This document shows positions 8,156-16,665 of a stretch of DNA of 64,000 nt, piece after piece (the first letter of the stretch is position 1; each line of letters opens with the position of its first letter). The position numbers and the translations under genes were made by a program. Location of the stretch: the NCBI RefSeq assembly GCF_025148285.1, contig NZ_CP102268.1, positions 2,211,001-2,275,000 of the forward strand, written 5' to 3'. Below the pieces are notes generated by a model, which did not search any database, had not been told where the DNA came from, and saw only the letters and a program-made list of their open reading frames with translations. This DNA is from Marvinbryantia formatexigens DSM 14469. GTDB taxonomy: Bacteria > Bacillota > Clostridia > Lachnospirales > Lachnospiraceae.

Positions 8156-9502
8156 ATGGATTTTCTGAAAGACAAGATTAAACCAATATACTTCAAATAC
8201 CTGGGGGCAGCTTTTGGAAGCGCCCTGATATCGTCGATTTATGGCGTGGTCGATATGGCGATGGTAGGGCAATACCAGGGACCGGAAGGGACAGCGGCTC
8301 TGGCGGTCGTCAGTCCGGTGTGGAACATCATTTACAGCCTGGGCCTGCTGATGGGAATTGGCGGCTCCGTTATGTTCAGCACACTGAGAGGAAAATCGGA
8401 GAAGAACCGCAAAAAGTCGAATGAATATTTTACGGCAGCCCTGATTGGGGTAAGTATATTAGCGGTACTTACATGGTTGTGTGTTATTTTCTTTGATGAC
8501 GAGCTGCTGCGGCTTTTCGGAGCGGAGGAGACGCTGCTGCCGCTGGCAAAGGAATACCTTTTTCCGGTAAAGTTTGTGGTGCCGAGCTTTCTGTTTACCC
8601 AGCTTATGGCGGCGTTTCTGCGCAATGACGGGGAGCCGCAGCTTGCGACAAAGGCTGTTCTGACCGGTGGAATATTCAATGTGTTTGGTGACTGGTTCTT
8701 TGTATTTGCCCTGGACATGGGAATTATGGGAGCAGGTCTTGCCACCGCTATGGGCTCTGTTTTTTCGCTGATTATCATGCTGACGCATTTTGCGGGCAAA
8801 AAGAATACCATCCGGCTGGAAAAACCCGAAAAGCTGTTTTCCATGCTGAAGACTATCAGCGTGACCGGCTTTTCCACATTCTTTATAGATGTGGCGATGG
8901 GAATTCTTACAATGCTGTTTAACCGTCAGATACTGAGATATCTGGGAACAGATGCGCTGTCCGTTTATGGTATTATTATTAACATCAGTACCTTTGTACA
9001 GTGCTGTGCCTACAGCATCGGGCAGGCTTCCCAGCCGATTATTTCCACCAACTATGGGGCGGGAAAGGGAGAGCGGATAAAAGAGACTTTAAAATATGCG
9101 GTGGGCACCGCGGTGGTGTTCGGGGTAATCTGGACAGCCCTGGCAGAGGGCGTTCCGAACCTGTTTGTGCGGATTTTTATGACCCCGACAGAAGAAATAC
9201 TGAGGATTGCGCCGTCTATCATCAGGAGATATGGTCTTTCCTTTTTGCTTCTGCCGCTTAACATCTTTTCGACCTACTACTTCCAGGCAGTGATGAAGCC
9301 TGCTATATCGTTTATTGTATCGGTGGGCAGGGGAGCGGTAATCAGCGGTATATTCATCCTGGCGCTGCCTGCGCTGGCAGGCGGGGATGCGATATGGTTT
9401 TCCATGCCGCTCACAGAGCTGATTGTTGCGGTTTACGTGGTTATTATGATGGTGAGGTGTACCGGGAGGCTCAGGACAGAAAAGCGTTCCTCCGGTCTGT
9501 GA
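8156..9502 (+). CDS. MATE family efflux transporter (MepA-like)
   Basis: A 448-residue multidrug-exporter-type membrane protein with about twelve hydrophobic helices. Characteristic stretches are YGVVDMAMVGQYQGPEG, AFLRNDGEPQLATKAVLTG and, in the second half, SIGQASQPIISTNYGAGK, the paired motifs of the MATE fold. The start is taken at 8156, ten bases after AAGGAG; an in-frame ATG at 8147 directly abuts the ribosome binding site and is unlikely. It differs clearly from the MATE at 2999. It is transcribed from its own strong promoter through a terminator-containing leader, so expression is probably switched by a small molecule, possibly guanidinium or a related cation. A terminator follows. 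Confidence 0.9.
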   Translation: MDFLKDKIKPIYFKYLGAAFGSALISSIYGVVDMAMVGQYQGPEGTAALAVVSPVWNIIYSLGLLMGIGGSVMFSTLRGKSEKNRKKSNEYFTAALIGVSILAVLTWLCVIFFDDELLRLFGAEETLLPLAKEYLFPVKFVVPSFLFTQLMAAFLRNDGEPQLATKAVLTGGIFNVFGDWFFVFALDMGIMGAGLATAMGSVFSLIIMLTHFAGKKNTIRLEKPEKLFSMLKTISVTGFSTFFIDVAMGILTMLFNRQILRYLGTDALSVYGIIINISTFVQCCAYSIGQASQPIISTNYGAGKGERIKETLKYAVGTAVVFGVIWTALAEGVPNLFVRIFMTPTEEILRIAPSIIRRYGLSFLLLPLNIFSTYYFQAVMKPAISFIVSVGRGAVISGIFILALPALAGGDAIWFSMPLTELIVAVYVVIMMVRCTGRLRTEKRSSGL

Positions 9503-9576
9503 GGAAGAAATCAAATAGGATGTCATCGGAGGACGCATCATCGCAATGATTGACAGTCGAACGGAAGATGTCGGGT

Positions 9577-9614
9577 GCGCCCGGTTATTGTAACAGATAA
9601 CCGGGCGCTTTTTT
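9577..9614 (+). terminator. Rho-independent terminator after the second MATE gene
   Basis: GCGCCCGGTTAT and ATAACCGGGCGC form a perfect 12-bp stem followed by six T residues. Confidence 0.9.
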
Positions 9615-9656
9615 GTTGCCATGCATACGACAAAAACGTCCGGTGGACGTTTTTTA
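9609..9656. repeat. Dispersed post-terminator repeat with GTCC-GGAC hairpin
   Basis: Directly after the terminator T-run comes GTTGCCATGCATACGAC and then a small palindrome, AAAACGTCC/GGACGTTTT. A near-identical copy follows the pst operon terminator at 35675-35721, and shorter or diverged copies lie at 8103-8125, 45685-45730 and 48610-48655. Confidence 0.7.
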
Positions 9657-9683
9657 GTTCAAAAATAAGAGAAAATCAGATTT

Positions 9684-9727
9684 GTTAAGAATTTTATCAG
9701 AATCGGTTAAGCATTTGGCGATAGAAT
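9684..9727 (+). promoter_or_regulatory. Site C: triple repeat plus -10 box before the two-component operon
   Basis: GTTAAG at 9684, TATCAG at 9695 and GTTAAG at 9706 keep the 11-bp spacing; TAGAAT at 9722-9727 lies ten bases after the third repeat. This makes autoregulation of the response regulator at 9773 likely. Confidence 0.72.
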
Positions 9728-9772
9728 CAGAAGAAAGTAATGGAGCAGGAATATCCTGGATGAGGTGACAGA

Positions 9773-10486
9773 ATGAAAAAAGAAAGTATTTTAATTATTG
9801 AGGATGACCCGGATATCCGGGAGGGAGTCCGGATTCTTCTGGAAGGCGAAGATTATACGGTCACGGAAGCAGAAAATGGCAGGAAAGGTCTGGAGCTTCT
9901 GAATGCAGAAACGGACCTGGTGATTCTGGATGTGATGATGCCTGGAATGTCGGGAATCCGCACATGCGAAGAAATCCGGAAGGTATCCAATGTTCCGGTG
10001 CTGTTCTTAACGGCAAAATCACAGGAATCAGGTAAACTGATTGGTCTGATGGCAGGGGGAGACGACTATCTGCCGAAGCCATTTTCGTATTCCGAGTTAC
10101 TGGGCAGAGTAAAAGCGCTGCTTCGGAGATACAGGGTTTACCGCGGAAAAAAAGAGGATGATGAAGACGCGGATGCATGTCTGGAAATGGCGGGAGTCCG
10201 GGTGCATAAAGTGTTTAACGATGTGGAGGTACGCGGGAAAAAGGTGGATTTGTCAGATATTGAATATCAGATGCTGCTTCTTATGATGAAGTATCCGGGG
10301 AAGATTTTTTCGGCACAGAACCTGTATGAAAGTGTCTGGGATGAACCTTATTTTTACACCTGCAACAGTACCGTTATGGTGCATATACGAAAACTGAGAG
10401 TAAAGATAGAAGAGAACCCGCAGGAACCCAGACTGATACAGACGGTATGGGGGAAAGGTTACCGGTTTGGAGTGGACGATGAATAA
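9773..10486 (+). CDS. OmpR/PhoB-family response regulator
   Basis: A 237-residue cytosolic regulator. The receiver domain (1-120) has the acidic pair in IIEDDPD, the phosphoacceptor Asp in LVILDVMMPGMSG (about residue 52), the Thr/Ser switch in LFLTAKS and the Lys in YLPKPFS. The C-terminal winged-helix DNA-binding domain contains LSDIEYQMLLLMMKYPGKIFS and the recognition region VMVHIRKLRVKIEENP with the terminal KGYRFG. It overlaps the histidine kinase gene by eight bases. The matching triple repeats at 5029, 6595 and 9684 are good candidates for its binding sites because OmpR-type dimers bind direct repeats with 11-bp spacing. The inferred regulon is the lipoprotein operon, htrA and its own operon. 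Confidence 0.92.
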   Translation: MKKESILIIEDDPDIREGVRILLEGEDYTVTEAENGRKGLELLNAETDLVILDVMMPGMSGIRTCEEIRKVSNVPVLFLTAKSQESGKLIGLMAGGDDYLPKPFSYSELLGRVKALLRRYRVYRGKKEDDEDADACLEMAGVRVHKVFNDVEVRGKKVDLSDIEYQMLLLMMKYPGKIFSAQNLYESVWDEPYFYTCNSTVMVHIRKLRVKIEENPQEPRLIQTVWGKGYRFGVDDE

Positions 10487-11813
10487 ACGAAATTCTATTT
10501 ATTTCAGGCTTTTAAAATTGCTGGTCATTGCCATGACCTGTACGGTAATCGTATACTCCGGCATGGAGGCGGTCAGTGCAAAATTGCTGGAATATTATTT
10601 TGAGCACTCGGATTATACTTCCAGACAGAATGATAAGCGGATAAACAACCTCCAGGAGTATATCCGTGATAACCAGATTAAAGCGTCCGATGCAGAGGAA
10701 CTGACCAGATGGGTAAAGAAACAGTCTGTGGTATCGATTCAGGTATATCGCAGCGGGATGCTGGTTTATGATTCAAATTATCCGGAAGAAGAAGCCATTC
10801 AGGAAACGCCGTCCGGAAGGGAATTTTACGACTGGGAAACTTATTATATTCTGGAGTTTGAGGACGGGCAGGCGGAAGTAATTCTGTCGGGGTTTTATGA
10901 TTATCAGATATACTGGTACGTAACACTTATCGGGCTTCTGATTAGTTTTGCTCTTTTTCTTGTCATTGTCATGCTGGGAATCAGAAAAACGATGAAATAT
11001 ATCCGTACCCTGAGCACGGAAATCGGGATTCTGGAAGGCGGCGACCTGAATTATGAAATCACGGTAAAGGGAAAGGATGAGCTGGCTGTGCTCGCACAGA
11101 GCCTGAACAGTATGCGGGAGTCATTTAAGGCTCAGATAGAACAGGATGCTTATCTGACACAGGCAAGCAGGAAGATGATTACGGAGATGTCCCATGATCT
11201 ACGTACACCGCTGACCTCTATCATGCTGTATACTGAAATTTTATTGAAAAATAAATGCAGGGATGAGGAACAGAAGATATCTTATATCCAGAAAATTAAT
11301 CATAAGGCCAGGCGGCTGAAGAAGCTGTCAGACCATTTGTTTGAATATGCATTGATTACAGGAGAGACGGAAGTAAAGCTGGAAGGACCGTACCCTGTCA
11401 AGGCGGTTTTTTATGATTTGCTCTCGGAAACAGTTTCTTATCTGGAACAGGAGCAGTTTCATGTTGCTTTGACCTTTACATGGGAATCATATTTTATCCG
11501 GATTAATCAAGGCTATGTTGCCCGGATTTTTGACAATCTGACGTCAAATATAGTGAAATATGCGGACAGGGAAGCTCCGGTTCTGATTCAATCTGTCAGC
11601 TCACAATATAGTGTGGGAATCGCAATGAAAAACAGAAAAAAGATTCCGGACGGAAAAAATGAGAGTAATAAAATCGGTCTTCAGAATGTTCAGAAGATGA
11701 TGGAAAAGATGGGAGGACGGTTTGTTTTAGAGAATGATGAGAAGGATTTTGCAGTGACGCTTTTATTTCCAATAGCTGCCTCAAAATGTAACAAAACTCT
11801 TTCAGTGTCATAA
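10479..11813 (+). CDS. Membrane sensor histidine kinase
   Basis: About 444 residues when started at 10479 (MNKRNS), inside the end of the regulator gene; a slightly upstream ATG at 10467 is less likely. Two membrane helices near residues 12-32 and 145-170 enclose an extracytoplasmic domain of about 115 residues, the probable sensor. A HAMP linker follows (ILEGGDLNYEITVKGKDELA), then the dimerisation domain with phospho-acceptor His in MSHDLRTPLTSIML. The ATPase domain has the N-box DNLTSNIVKYA and KIGLQNVQKMMEKMGG, while the usual DxGxGI G1 box is poorly recognisable. It should phosphorylate the response regulator at 9773. Its placement with htrA and secreted Lys-rich proteins suggests sensing of envelope or peptide stress (inference). 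Confidence 0.9.
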   Translation: MNKRNSIYFRLLKLLVIAMTCTVIVYSGMEAVSAKLLEYYFEHSDYTSRQNDKRINNLQEYIRDNQIKASDAEELTRWVKKQSVVSIQVYRSGMLVYDSNYPEEEAIQETPSGREFYDWETYYILEFEDGQAEVILSGFYDYQIYWYVTLIGLLISFALFLVIVMLGIRKTMKYIRTLSTEIGILEGGDLNYEITVKGKDELAVLAQSLNSMRESFKAQIEQDAYLTQASRKMITEMSHDLRTPLTSIMLYTEILLKNKCRDEEQKISYIQKINHKARRLKKLSDHLFEYALITGETEVKLEGPYPVKAVFYDLLSETVSYLEQEQFHVALTFTWESYFIRINQGYVARIFDNLTSNIVKYADREAPVLIQSVSSQYSVGIAMKNRKKIPDGKNESNKIGLQNVQKMMEKMGGRFVLENDEKDFAVTLLFPIAASKCNKTLSVS

Positions 11814-11899
11814 TTTCGGACAGATGTTTTTGCGTGTCTGATGACTTTGCTGGTTTGATTTTCTATAATGGAAACAAACAAAAGAACGGAGGAATTCCT

Positions 11900-12682
11900 A
11901 TGATAGAAAAAGTAAACCCCAGCCATCCTGATAAACTGGCGGACAGAATTGCCGGCGCGATTGTGGATCTGGCGTATGAAATCGAAGCTGACCCCCGGAT
12001 AGCTACAGAGGTGCTGATTGGACATGGACAATGCCATGTGATTATGGAAACATCTGTACAGATAGACCGGGATGCCATTCATAAGGCAATTTATCGTATT
12101 GGCGGGGACATAAAACCGGATATCTTGGTTGTTCCACAGGATACTTATTTATCAAAAAACCAGCAGGGAAAGCTGCGCTGCGGCGATAACGGTATTTTCA
12201 AAGGAACACCACTTACACAGGAGCAGAAAAAGCTCTCTGAGATTGCCCGCAAAATTTACCGGGAATATCCTGCCGATGGCAAGTACATTCTGGACGGGGA
12301 CAGGCTGATTATCTGTCAGAGCAATGCCGGCTCGGAAGCACTCCGCGCAGAGTATCCCCATGCAGAGATTAATCCGCTGGGAGACTGGACGGGAGGAACA
12401 GACGTAGATACGGGCGCTACAAACCGCAAACTCGGTTCTGATATGGCGGACTCTGTCACCGGAGGCGGACTTCACGGAAAGGATTTGTCAAAAGCGGATG
12501 TTTCTGTGAATATCCATGCGTTTCTGAAAGCGCAGCAGACAGGGAAACCCGTACAGCTTTGCTGTGCTATCGGCGATGAAGAGATTGACGGTATGCCGTA
12601 TTCGGAAATTGTAGAGGAAGCGAAAGAATATATCCGGCACATCGGCGGTTTTGAAAAACTGGCAGAGTGGGGACTGTTTTGA
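11900..12682 (+). CDS. Shortened S-adenosylmethionine synthetase-like protein
   Basis: The start is set at 11900 behind CGGAGGAATTCCT, giving 260 residues against about 390 for normal MetK. Recognisable MetK motifs are retained: NPSHPDKLADRIAGAIVD (normally GHPDK with the catalytic His), RIATEVLIGHGQCHVIME, CGDNGIFKG (the GDQG loop), DWTGGTDVDTGATNRKLGSD and TGGGLHGKDLSKAD (the GGGAFSGKDPTKVD P-loop-like segment). What is missing is mainly the middle domain and the C-terminal 70 residues. MetK makes SAM from methionine and ATP; whether this compact version does so is unknown. A separate full-length metK would be expected elsewhere in the genome. A TATAAT at 11864 could serve as its own -10. 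Confidence 0.75.
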   Translation: MIEKVNPSHPDKLADRIAGAIVDLAYEIEADPRIATEVLIGHGQCHVIMETSVQIDRDAIHKAIYRIGGDIKPDILVVPQDTYLSKNQQGKLRCGDNGIFKGTPLTQEQKKLSEIARKIYREYPADGKYILDGDRLIICQSNAGSEALRAEYPHAEINPLGDWTGGTDVDTGATNRKLGSDMADSVTGGGLHGKDLSKADVSVNIHAFLKAQQTGKPVQLCCAIGDEEIDGMPYSEIVEEAKEYIRHIGGFEKLAEWGLF

Positions 12683-12709
12683 TACAGACAATAACAGAGG
12701 AGAGCAGCT

Positions 12710-13243
12710 ATGAGTAAAATCAATCGCAATACCGGAAATCTTCTGACCTGTATTCTGGAAATTCTGATAGGAATTCTTCTTTTGGTTGACCCTGTTGGAT
12801 TCACGTCCGGAATTATTATTATCTTTGGTATCGTCCTCGTGGTCGGTGGAATTATAAGCACGTTCGGATATTTCCGGGCAGATGCTGAGACCGCCTCGCA
12901 GGGAAACGGTCTGGTAAAGGGAATCCTGTTTGTTATGCTGGGACTTTTCTGCATTACAAAATCAGAGTGGTTTCTTGTCACATTCCCGGTGCTTACTGTT
13001 TTTTACGGAATACTGACTTTAGTCAGTGGTGTAAGCAAAGTGCAGTGGGCGGTAGATATGCTTCGTACCAGACAGAAATACTGGTTTGTTGAAGTTATTG
13101 GCGCGGTTCTGACGATTGTCTGCGCTGTTTTGATACTGACAAATCCGTTCGCATCAACGGATGTTCTGTGGACCTTTATAGGAATCACAATGATTGCCGA
13201 GGCAGTTGTGGATGTGGCGGCGTTTGTCCTAGGTCGCAAATAA
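12710..13243 (+). CDS. DUF308 (HdeD-like) membrane protein
   Basis: A 177-residue integral membrane protein with six predicted helices arranged as three hairpins, such as LTCILEILIGILLLVDPVGF and GIIIIFGIVLVVGGIISTFG. The repeating pattern of a helix ending in NPF or DPVGF followed by a glycine-rich helix is typical of DUF308/HdeD proteins, whose biochemical role in Firmicutes is not established. It starts 27 bp after the MetK-like gene behind GGAGAG, so the two are probably co-transcribed. A terminator follows at once. Confidence 0.8.
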   Translation: MSKINRNTGNLLTCILEILIGILLLVDPVGFTSGIIIIFGIVLVVGGIISTFGYFRADAETASQGNGLVKGILFVMLGLFCITKSEWFLVTFPVLTVFYGILTLVSGVSKVQWAVDMLRTRQKYWFVEVIGAVLTIVCAVLILTNPFASTDVLWTFIGITMIAEAVVDVAAFVLGRK

Positions 13244-13264
13244 TGTGTAATGTGTAAAATCTGG

Positions 13265-13295
13265 GCTGCCGGGTATTTTATCCGGCAGCTTTTTT
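13265..13295 (+). terminator. Rho-independent terminator
   Basis: GCTGCCGG and CCGGCAGC form an 8-bp stem followed by six T residues, ending the MetK-like/DUF308 unit. Confidence 0.9.
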
Positions 13296-13411
13296 AAAGT
13301 GCTATGTCCCGTGTGTGCCACGTATTCTTTTTCCTGTTCAGCAAAAATCACTTTTAGTTTTTTATCCCACCCCCCCCGGACTCCTTTCGTAATTTGAAGA
13401 ATTATTTTGTA

Positions 13412-14245
13412 TTATTTGTTTTTATAGTATTTTTTCCTATATTGTGCCGGAGATATCCCATATTTTTTCTTAAATAAAAGATAGAAGTTTTGTCTTGAAT
13501 GAATGCCGACCAGTTCATCAATGTTACCTATTGGAATATTTAGTTCTGTAAGATAATAAAGAGATTTTTCTATACGTATGTTGTTCAGGTAAGTCCAGAC
13601 ACTCATCCCGGTTTCCTGCTTGAAAAGGCGCTCCATATATATTTTATTAAGAGAAAGATGATTCGCAATTTCATCAAGACTATTAATTTCAAAATAATGA
13701 TAATGGATATAGTTTTTAACTTGTTCTGTATAGGTACGGGAGGGCACCTGATAATATGCTGCATTCATGATATCAATTATAAATTTGTTTATCAATAGAT
13801 TTAAATGCCAAAGAGGTTCATTTGCCTGAAACGTATCGTTAATTTCCCGGACAGAGGAAAACAGGTGCCCGGCATTTTTTAGAACGATGCCTGAATCCAG
13901 GCGATTAAAGAAGCTCTGCATATAAGGAAAAACGCTGAGAATGTTCTGGAAGGAGCCGGAATTTGGCTCCAGTGCTTCCTGCATACATAGAATACTCATG
14001 TTCAGACAGGATTCGGGAACGTCATAGTCGTGAGGATTATATCCGTTGTGAATAAATAAAGAACGACGGTTTAAATGGACGGAATGATTACAAAAATGAT
14101 AGGTGCATGAACCATCTACAATATAATCAATTTCTATGCATCCTTTGCTATGCTGGTGAAAGTCCTGATGATACTTTTTCCAATTTACGTAGTAAATTTC
14201 TTTTGGAATCAGACAAAAATCCGGATTTAAAATATCAAAGCTCAC
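13412..14245 (-). CDS. AraC-family transcriptional regulator
   Basis: A 277-residue regulator. The N-terminal half is a cupin-like sensing domain with HQHSKGCIEIDYIVDG, the His-containing pattern of the AraC-binding fold. The C-terminal 100 residues carry two helix-turn-helix motifs: SLDEIANHLSLNKIYMERLF and the second ending NFYLLFKKKYGISPAQYRKKY, the standard AraC signature. It is divergent from the sugar ABC operon at 14479 with a 233-bp shared control region, so it is the probable local activator, responding to a galactoside given the alpha-galactosidase in the operon. Confidence 0.9.
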   Translation of the reverse strand: MSFDILNPDFCLIPKEIYYVNWKKYHQDFHQHSKGCIEIDYIVDGSCTYHFCNHSVHLNRRSLFIHNGYNPHDYDVPESCLNMSILCMQEALEPNSGSFQNILSVFPYMQSFFNRLDSGIVLKNAGHLFSSVREINDTFQANEPLWHLNLLINKFIIDIMNAAYYQVPSRTYTEQVKNYIHYHYFEINSLDEIANHLSLNKIYMERLFKQETGMSVWTYLNNIRIEKSLYYLTELNIPIGNIDELVGIHSRQNFYLLFKKKYGISPAQYRKKYYKNK

Positions 14246-14329
14246 GTTGTATCCTCCATTTCTGAAATATGCTGGTCAAAAATGTAATAAATATAAACTA
14301 TATAATACATCCATTGTGTTTCTTTTGCA

Positions 14330-14434
14330 AATAGTATTTTGGAAAAAAGAATAGTATACTTTTACCGTGGTTAAGAAAAATGCACAAATTACATGGATTA
14401 CAAATGAAAAGCGGATATATTATTTTGTGCATTT
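14330..14434 (+). promoter_or_regulatory. Candidate AraC operator and inverted repeat before the ABC operon
   Basis: AATAGTAT occurs at 14330-14337 and 14350-14357, 20 bp apart or about two helical turns, as in AraC half-site pairs. Downstream, AAATGCACAAA (14378-14388) has an exact reverse complement, TTTGTGCATTT (14424-14434), which could form a leader hairpin or a second operator. No good -35 box is present, consistent with activator dependence. Confidence 0.5.
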
Positions 14435-14478
14435 GTGCGTAATTCTTTAATAAAAAACTGGAAAGGAGCTAAAGAAAA

Positions 14479-15735
14479 ATGAAAAGGAAATTAAACAAAG
14501 TAATGGTCGGAATGATTGTGACAGCAGCGGCGGTAACATGCATGGCACCGATGGCATATGCAGATGACGAGGTGACATTAACATATTGTACCTGGAATGA
14601 AAACCAGAGGGATTCTATCCAGGCTACGATTGATGGTTTTGAAGCAGAAAATCCCGATATTAAGGTTGAGCTTCAGATTACACCCTGGGGCGAGTATTGG
14701 ACAAAACTGGAAGCTGCGGCAACCAGCGGAAACATGCCGGATATTGTGACCATGCATACAAATCAGATTGAGAGATATGTAAATGGTGGTGTTATGGCTG
14801 CTATGGACGACCTTGCAGATTATGATGAAACATTCAGCTATGACAATTATGATGAAGGAATTACTGACCTTTATGTTTATGATGGTGTACATTATGGCGT
14901 TCCCAAGGATAAGGACTGTGTTGTTCTGGTATATAATAAAAAGCTGTTCGATAATGCCGGGGTAGAATATCCGACTGCTGACTGGACCTGGGATGATCTG
15001 GATGATGCAGCGGCAAAGCTTACGGACAAGGAAAACGGTATTTATGGATTTAATGCTTACAATAATGACCAGGAGGCATGGGGCAACTTTATTTATGCAA
15101 ATGGCGGTGATTTTTTGAATGAAGATGGAACAGCGTCTGGATTGGATACACCGGAAGCGATGGATGCTATGAATTTCTTTATGGAATTAAATGAAAAGTA
15201 TTCTCCTTCCAAAGAAATGCAGGCGGAAGTTGATGCTGTATCGATGTTTGCGACAGGAACGGTGGCGATGCAGACGATTGGAAACTGGCAGCTTAGCTAT
15301 TTTATAGATAATGAGACAATCAAAGATGATTTTGCAATCGCAATGCTTCCTTCGACCCCGGATGGAAAACGTTCTACAATAAGTAATGGACTGGCACTTT
15401 CCATTCCGGCAGACTGCAAAAATATGGATGCGGCAAAGAAATTCGTGGCATATGCAAGCTCACAGAAGGGAATGGAAGAGGCAGCAGAAGGACCGGCAAT
15501 ACCGTGCTATAATGGCGTGGATGAGGTATGGGCGGAAGCGCATAAGGATATGTACGACACACAGGTGATTCTGGACAGCCTGCAGTTTGGAAAGCAGCTC
15601 CGCGGAAGTGAAAAGAAAAATGAGTGGGGCGAGATTATGTATAGTTATGTAGGGAAGATTTTTGACGGAACTATGAATGTAGAAGACGCATTTACGCAGG
15701 CATCTGAGGAAATGAATGAAGTGCTTACACAGTAA
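14479..15735 (+). CDS. Sugar ABC transporter substrate-binding protein
   Basis: A 418-residue exported binding protein of the extracellular solute-binding family 1 (maltose/oligosaccharide type). A signal peptide covers residues 1 to about 28 (AAAVTCMAPMAYADDE). Family features are LTYCTWNENQRDSIQATIDG at the mature N-terminus, NMPDIVTMHTNQIERYVNGG and YGVPKDKDCVVLVYNKKLFD. It delivers the sugar to the two permeases that follow. The adjacent alpha-galactosidase makes a raffinose- or melibiose-type galactoside the likely ligand. GGAGCTAAAGAAAA precedes the start. No ATPase gene is in the operon, so a shared MsmK-like ATPase encoded elsewhere is expected. Confidence 0.9.
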   Translation: MKRKLNKVMVGMIVTAAAVTCMAPMAYADDEVTLTYCTWNENQRDSIQATIDGFEAENPDIKVELQITPWGEYWTKLEAAATSGNMPDIVTMHTNQIERYVNGGVMAAMDDLADYDETFSYDNYDEGITDLYVYDGVHYGVPKDKDCVVLVYNKKLFDNAGVEYPTADWTWDDLDDAAAKLTDKENGIYGFNAYNNDQEAWGNFIYANGGDFLNEDGTASGLDTPEAMDAMNFFMELNEKYSPSKEMQAEVDAVSMFATGTVAMQTIGNWQLSYFIDNETIKDDFAIAMLPSTPDGKRSTISNGLALSIPADCKNMDAAKKFVAYASSQKGMEEAAEGPAIPCYNGVDEVWAEAHKDMYDTQVILDSLQFGKQLRGSEKKNEWGEIMYSYVGKIFDGTMNVEDAFTQASEEMNEVLTQ

Positions 15736-15765
15736 CAGCTCAAGATATTCTGAGAGGGGATAGAT

Positions 15766-16650
15766 GTGAAGAAGAAAGTAAAGCACTGGGCATGGGGCTA
15801 CATGTTTGTAGCCCCGACCATCATAGGATTGATTATATTAAATATCTGGCCAATAATAGAAACCTTTATTTTAAGCTTTCAGAAAAGTCTTGGTTTTAAC
15901 CGGTATGAATTTTCCGGTCTGACAAATTACATAAAAGTGTTTTCTGACCCTGAAGTATGGACAAGCCTGAAAAATACGTTTGTTTTCGCTTTGATATCGG
16001 TTCCGGTTGGTATATTTATCAGCCTTCTGGTAGCATGGCTTTTATGTAAGCCGATTCGGGGGACATCTGTTTACCGCATGCTTTTCTTTCTGCCGATGGT
16101 AGCGGCACCGGCTGCTGTGACAATGGTATGGACATGGATTTTTAATACGGAGTTCGGGGTGCTGAATTATTTACTTGGCTTCCTTGGAGTGCAAAAGATA
16201 TCCTGGCTGAATGACCCCCGTTACACCATGTTTTCTATTATTCTGATTGCAATCTGGAGCAGTATGGGGCAGCAGATTATTATTTTGATTGTAGCGATAA
16301 AAAATGTTCCGAAGGTATATTATGAAGCAGCAGAACTGGATGGAGCCAATGAAAGAGCAAAGTTTTTCAGGATTATGATGCCGCTTGTTTCACCAAATAT
16401 TTTTTTCCTGACAGTAACCGGAATCATCGGAGCACTCAGTCAGTTTGATATTGTGTATATGATTTATGGAACAGGTAATTCATCGGCGCTGGATTCCGTG
16501 AAAACAATCATGTATCAATACTATCGGGCAGCTTTTGTATCACAGGACAAGCCGTATGCGTCTGCCATTGCAGTTGTGACACTGGTCATTATTTTTGCAC
16601 TGACGGTAGTTCAGATGAAGCTTCAGAAGAAGATTGTATTTTATGAATAG
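15766..16650 (+). CDS. Sugar ABC transporter permease (MalF type)
   Basis: A 294-residue inner permease with six predicted helices. The binding-protein-dependent transport signature EAAELDGANERAKFFRIMMPLVSP (seen from about residue 187) contacts the ATPase. The start codon is GTG at 15766, placed seven bases after GAGGGGA; the ATG two bases earlier is followed at once by TGA and cannot be used. It pairs with the permease at 16666, only 15 bp downstream, to form the membrane channel of the putative galactoside importer. Confidence 0.9.
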   Translation: MKKKVKHWAWGYMFVAPTIIGLIILNIWPIIETFILSFQKSLGFNRYEFSGLTNYIKVFSDPEVWTSLKNTFVFALISVPVGIFISLLVAWLLCKPIRGTSVYRMLFFLPMVAAPAAVTMVWTWIFNTEFGVLNYLLGFLGVQKISWLNDPRYTMFSIILIAIWSSMGQQIIILIVAIKNVPKVYYEAAELDGANERAKFFRIMMPLVSPNIFFLTVTGIIGALSQFDIVYMIYGTGNSSALDSVKTIMYQYYRAAFVSQDKPYASAIAVVTLVIIFALTVVQMKLQKKIVFYE

Positions 16651-16665
16651 GAAGGGAGTGCTGTT

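Noticed and set aside
13367-13381. Run of C residues near the DUF308 gene as a phase-variation tract
   Set aside because: It lies between convergent genes, outside any coding region or promoter, so slippage would have no clear effect.
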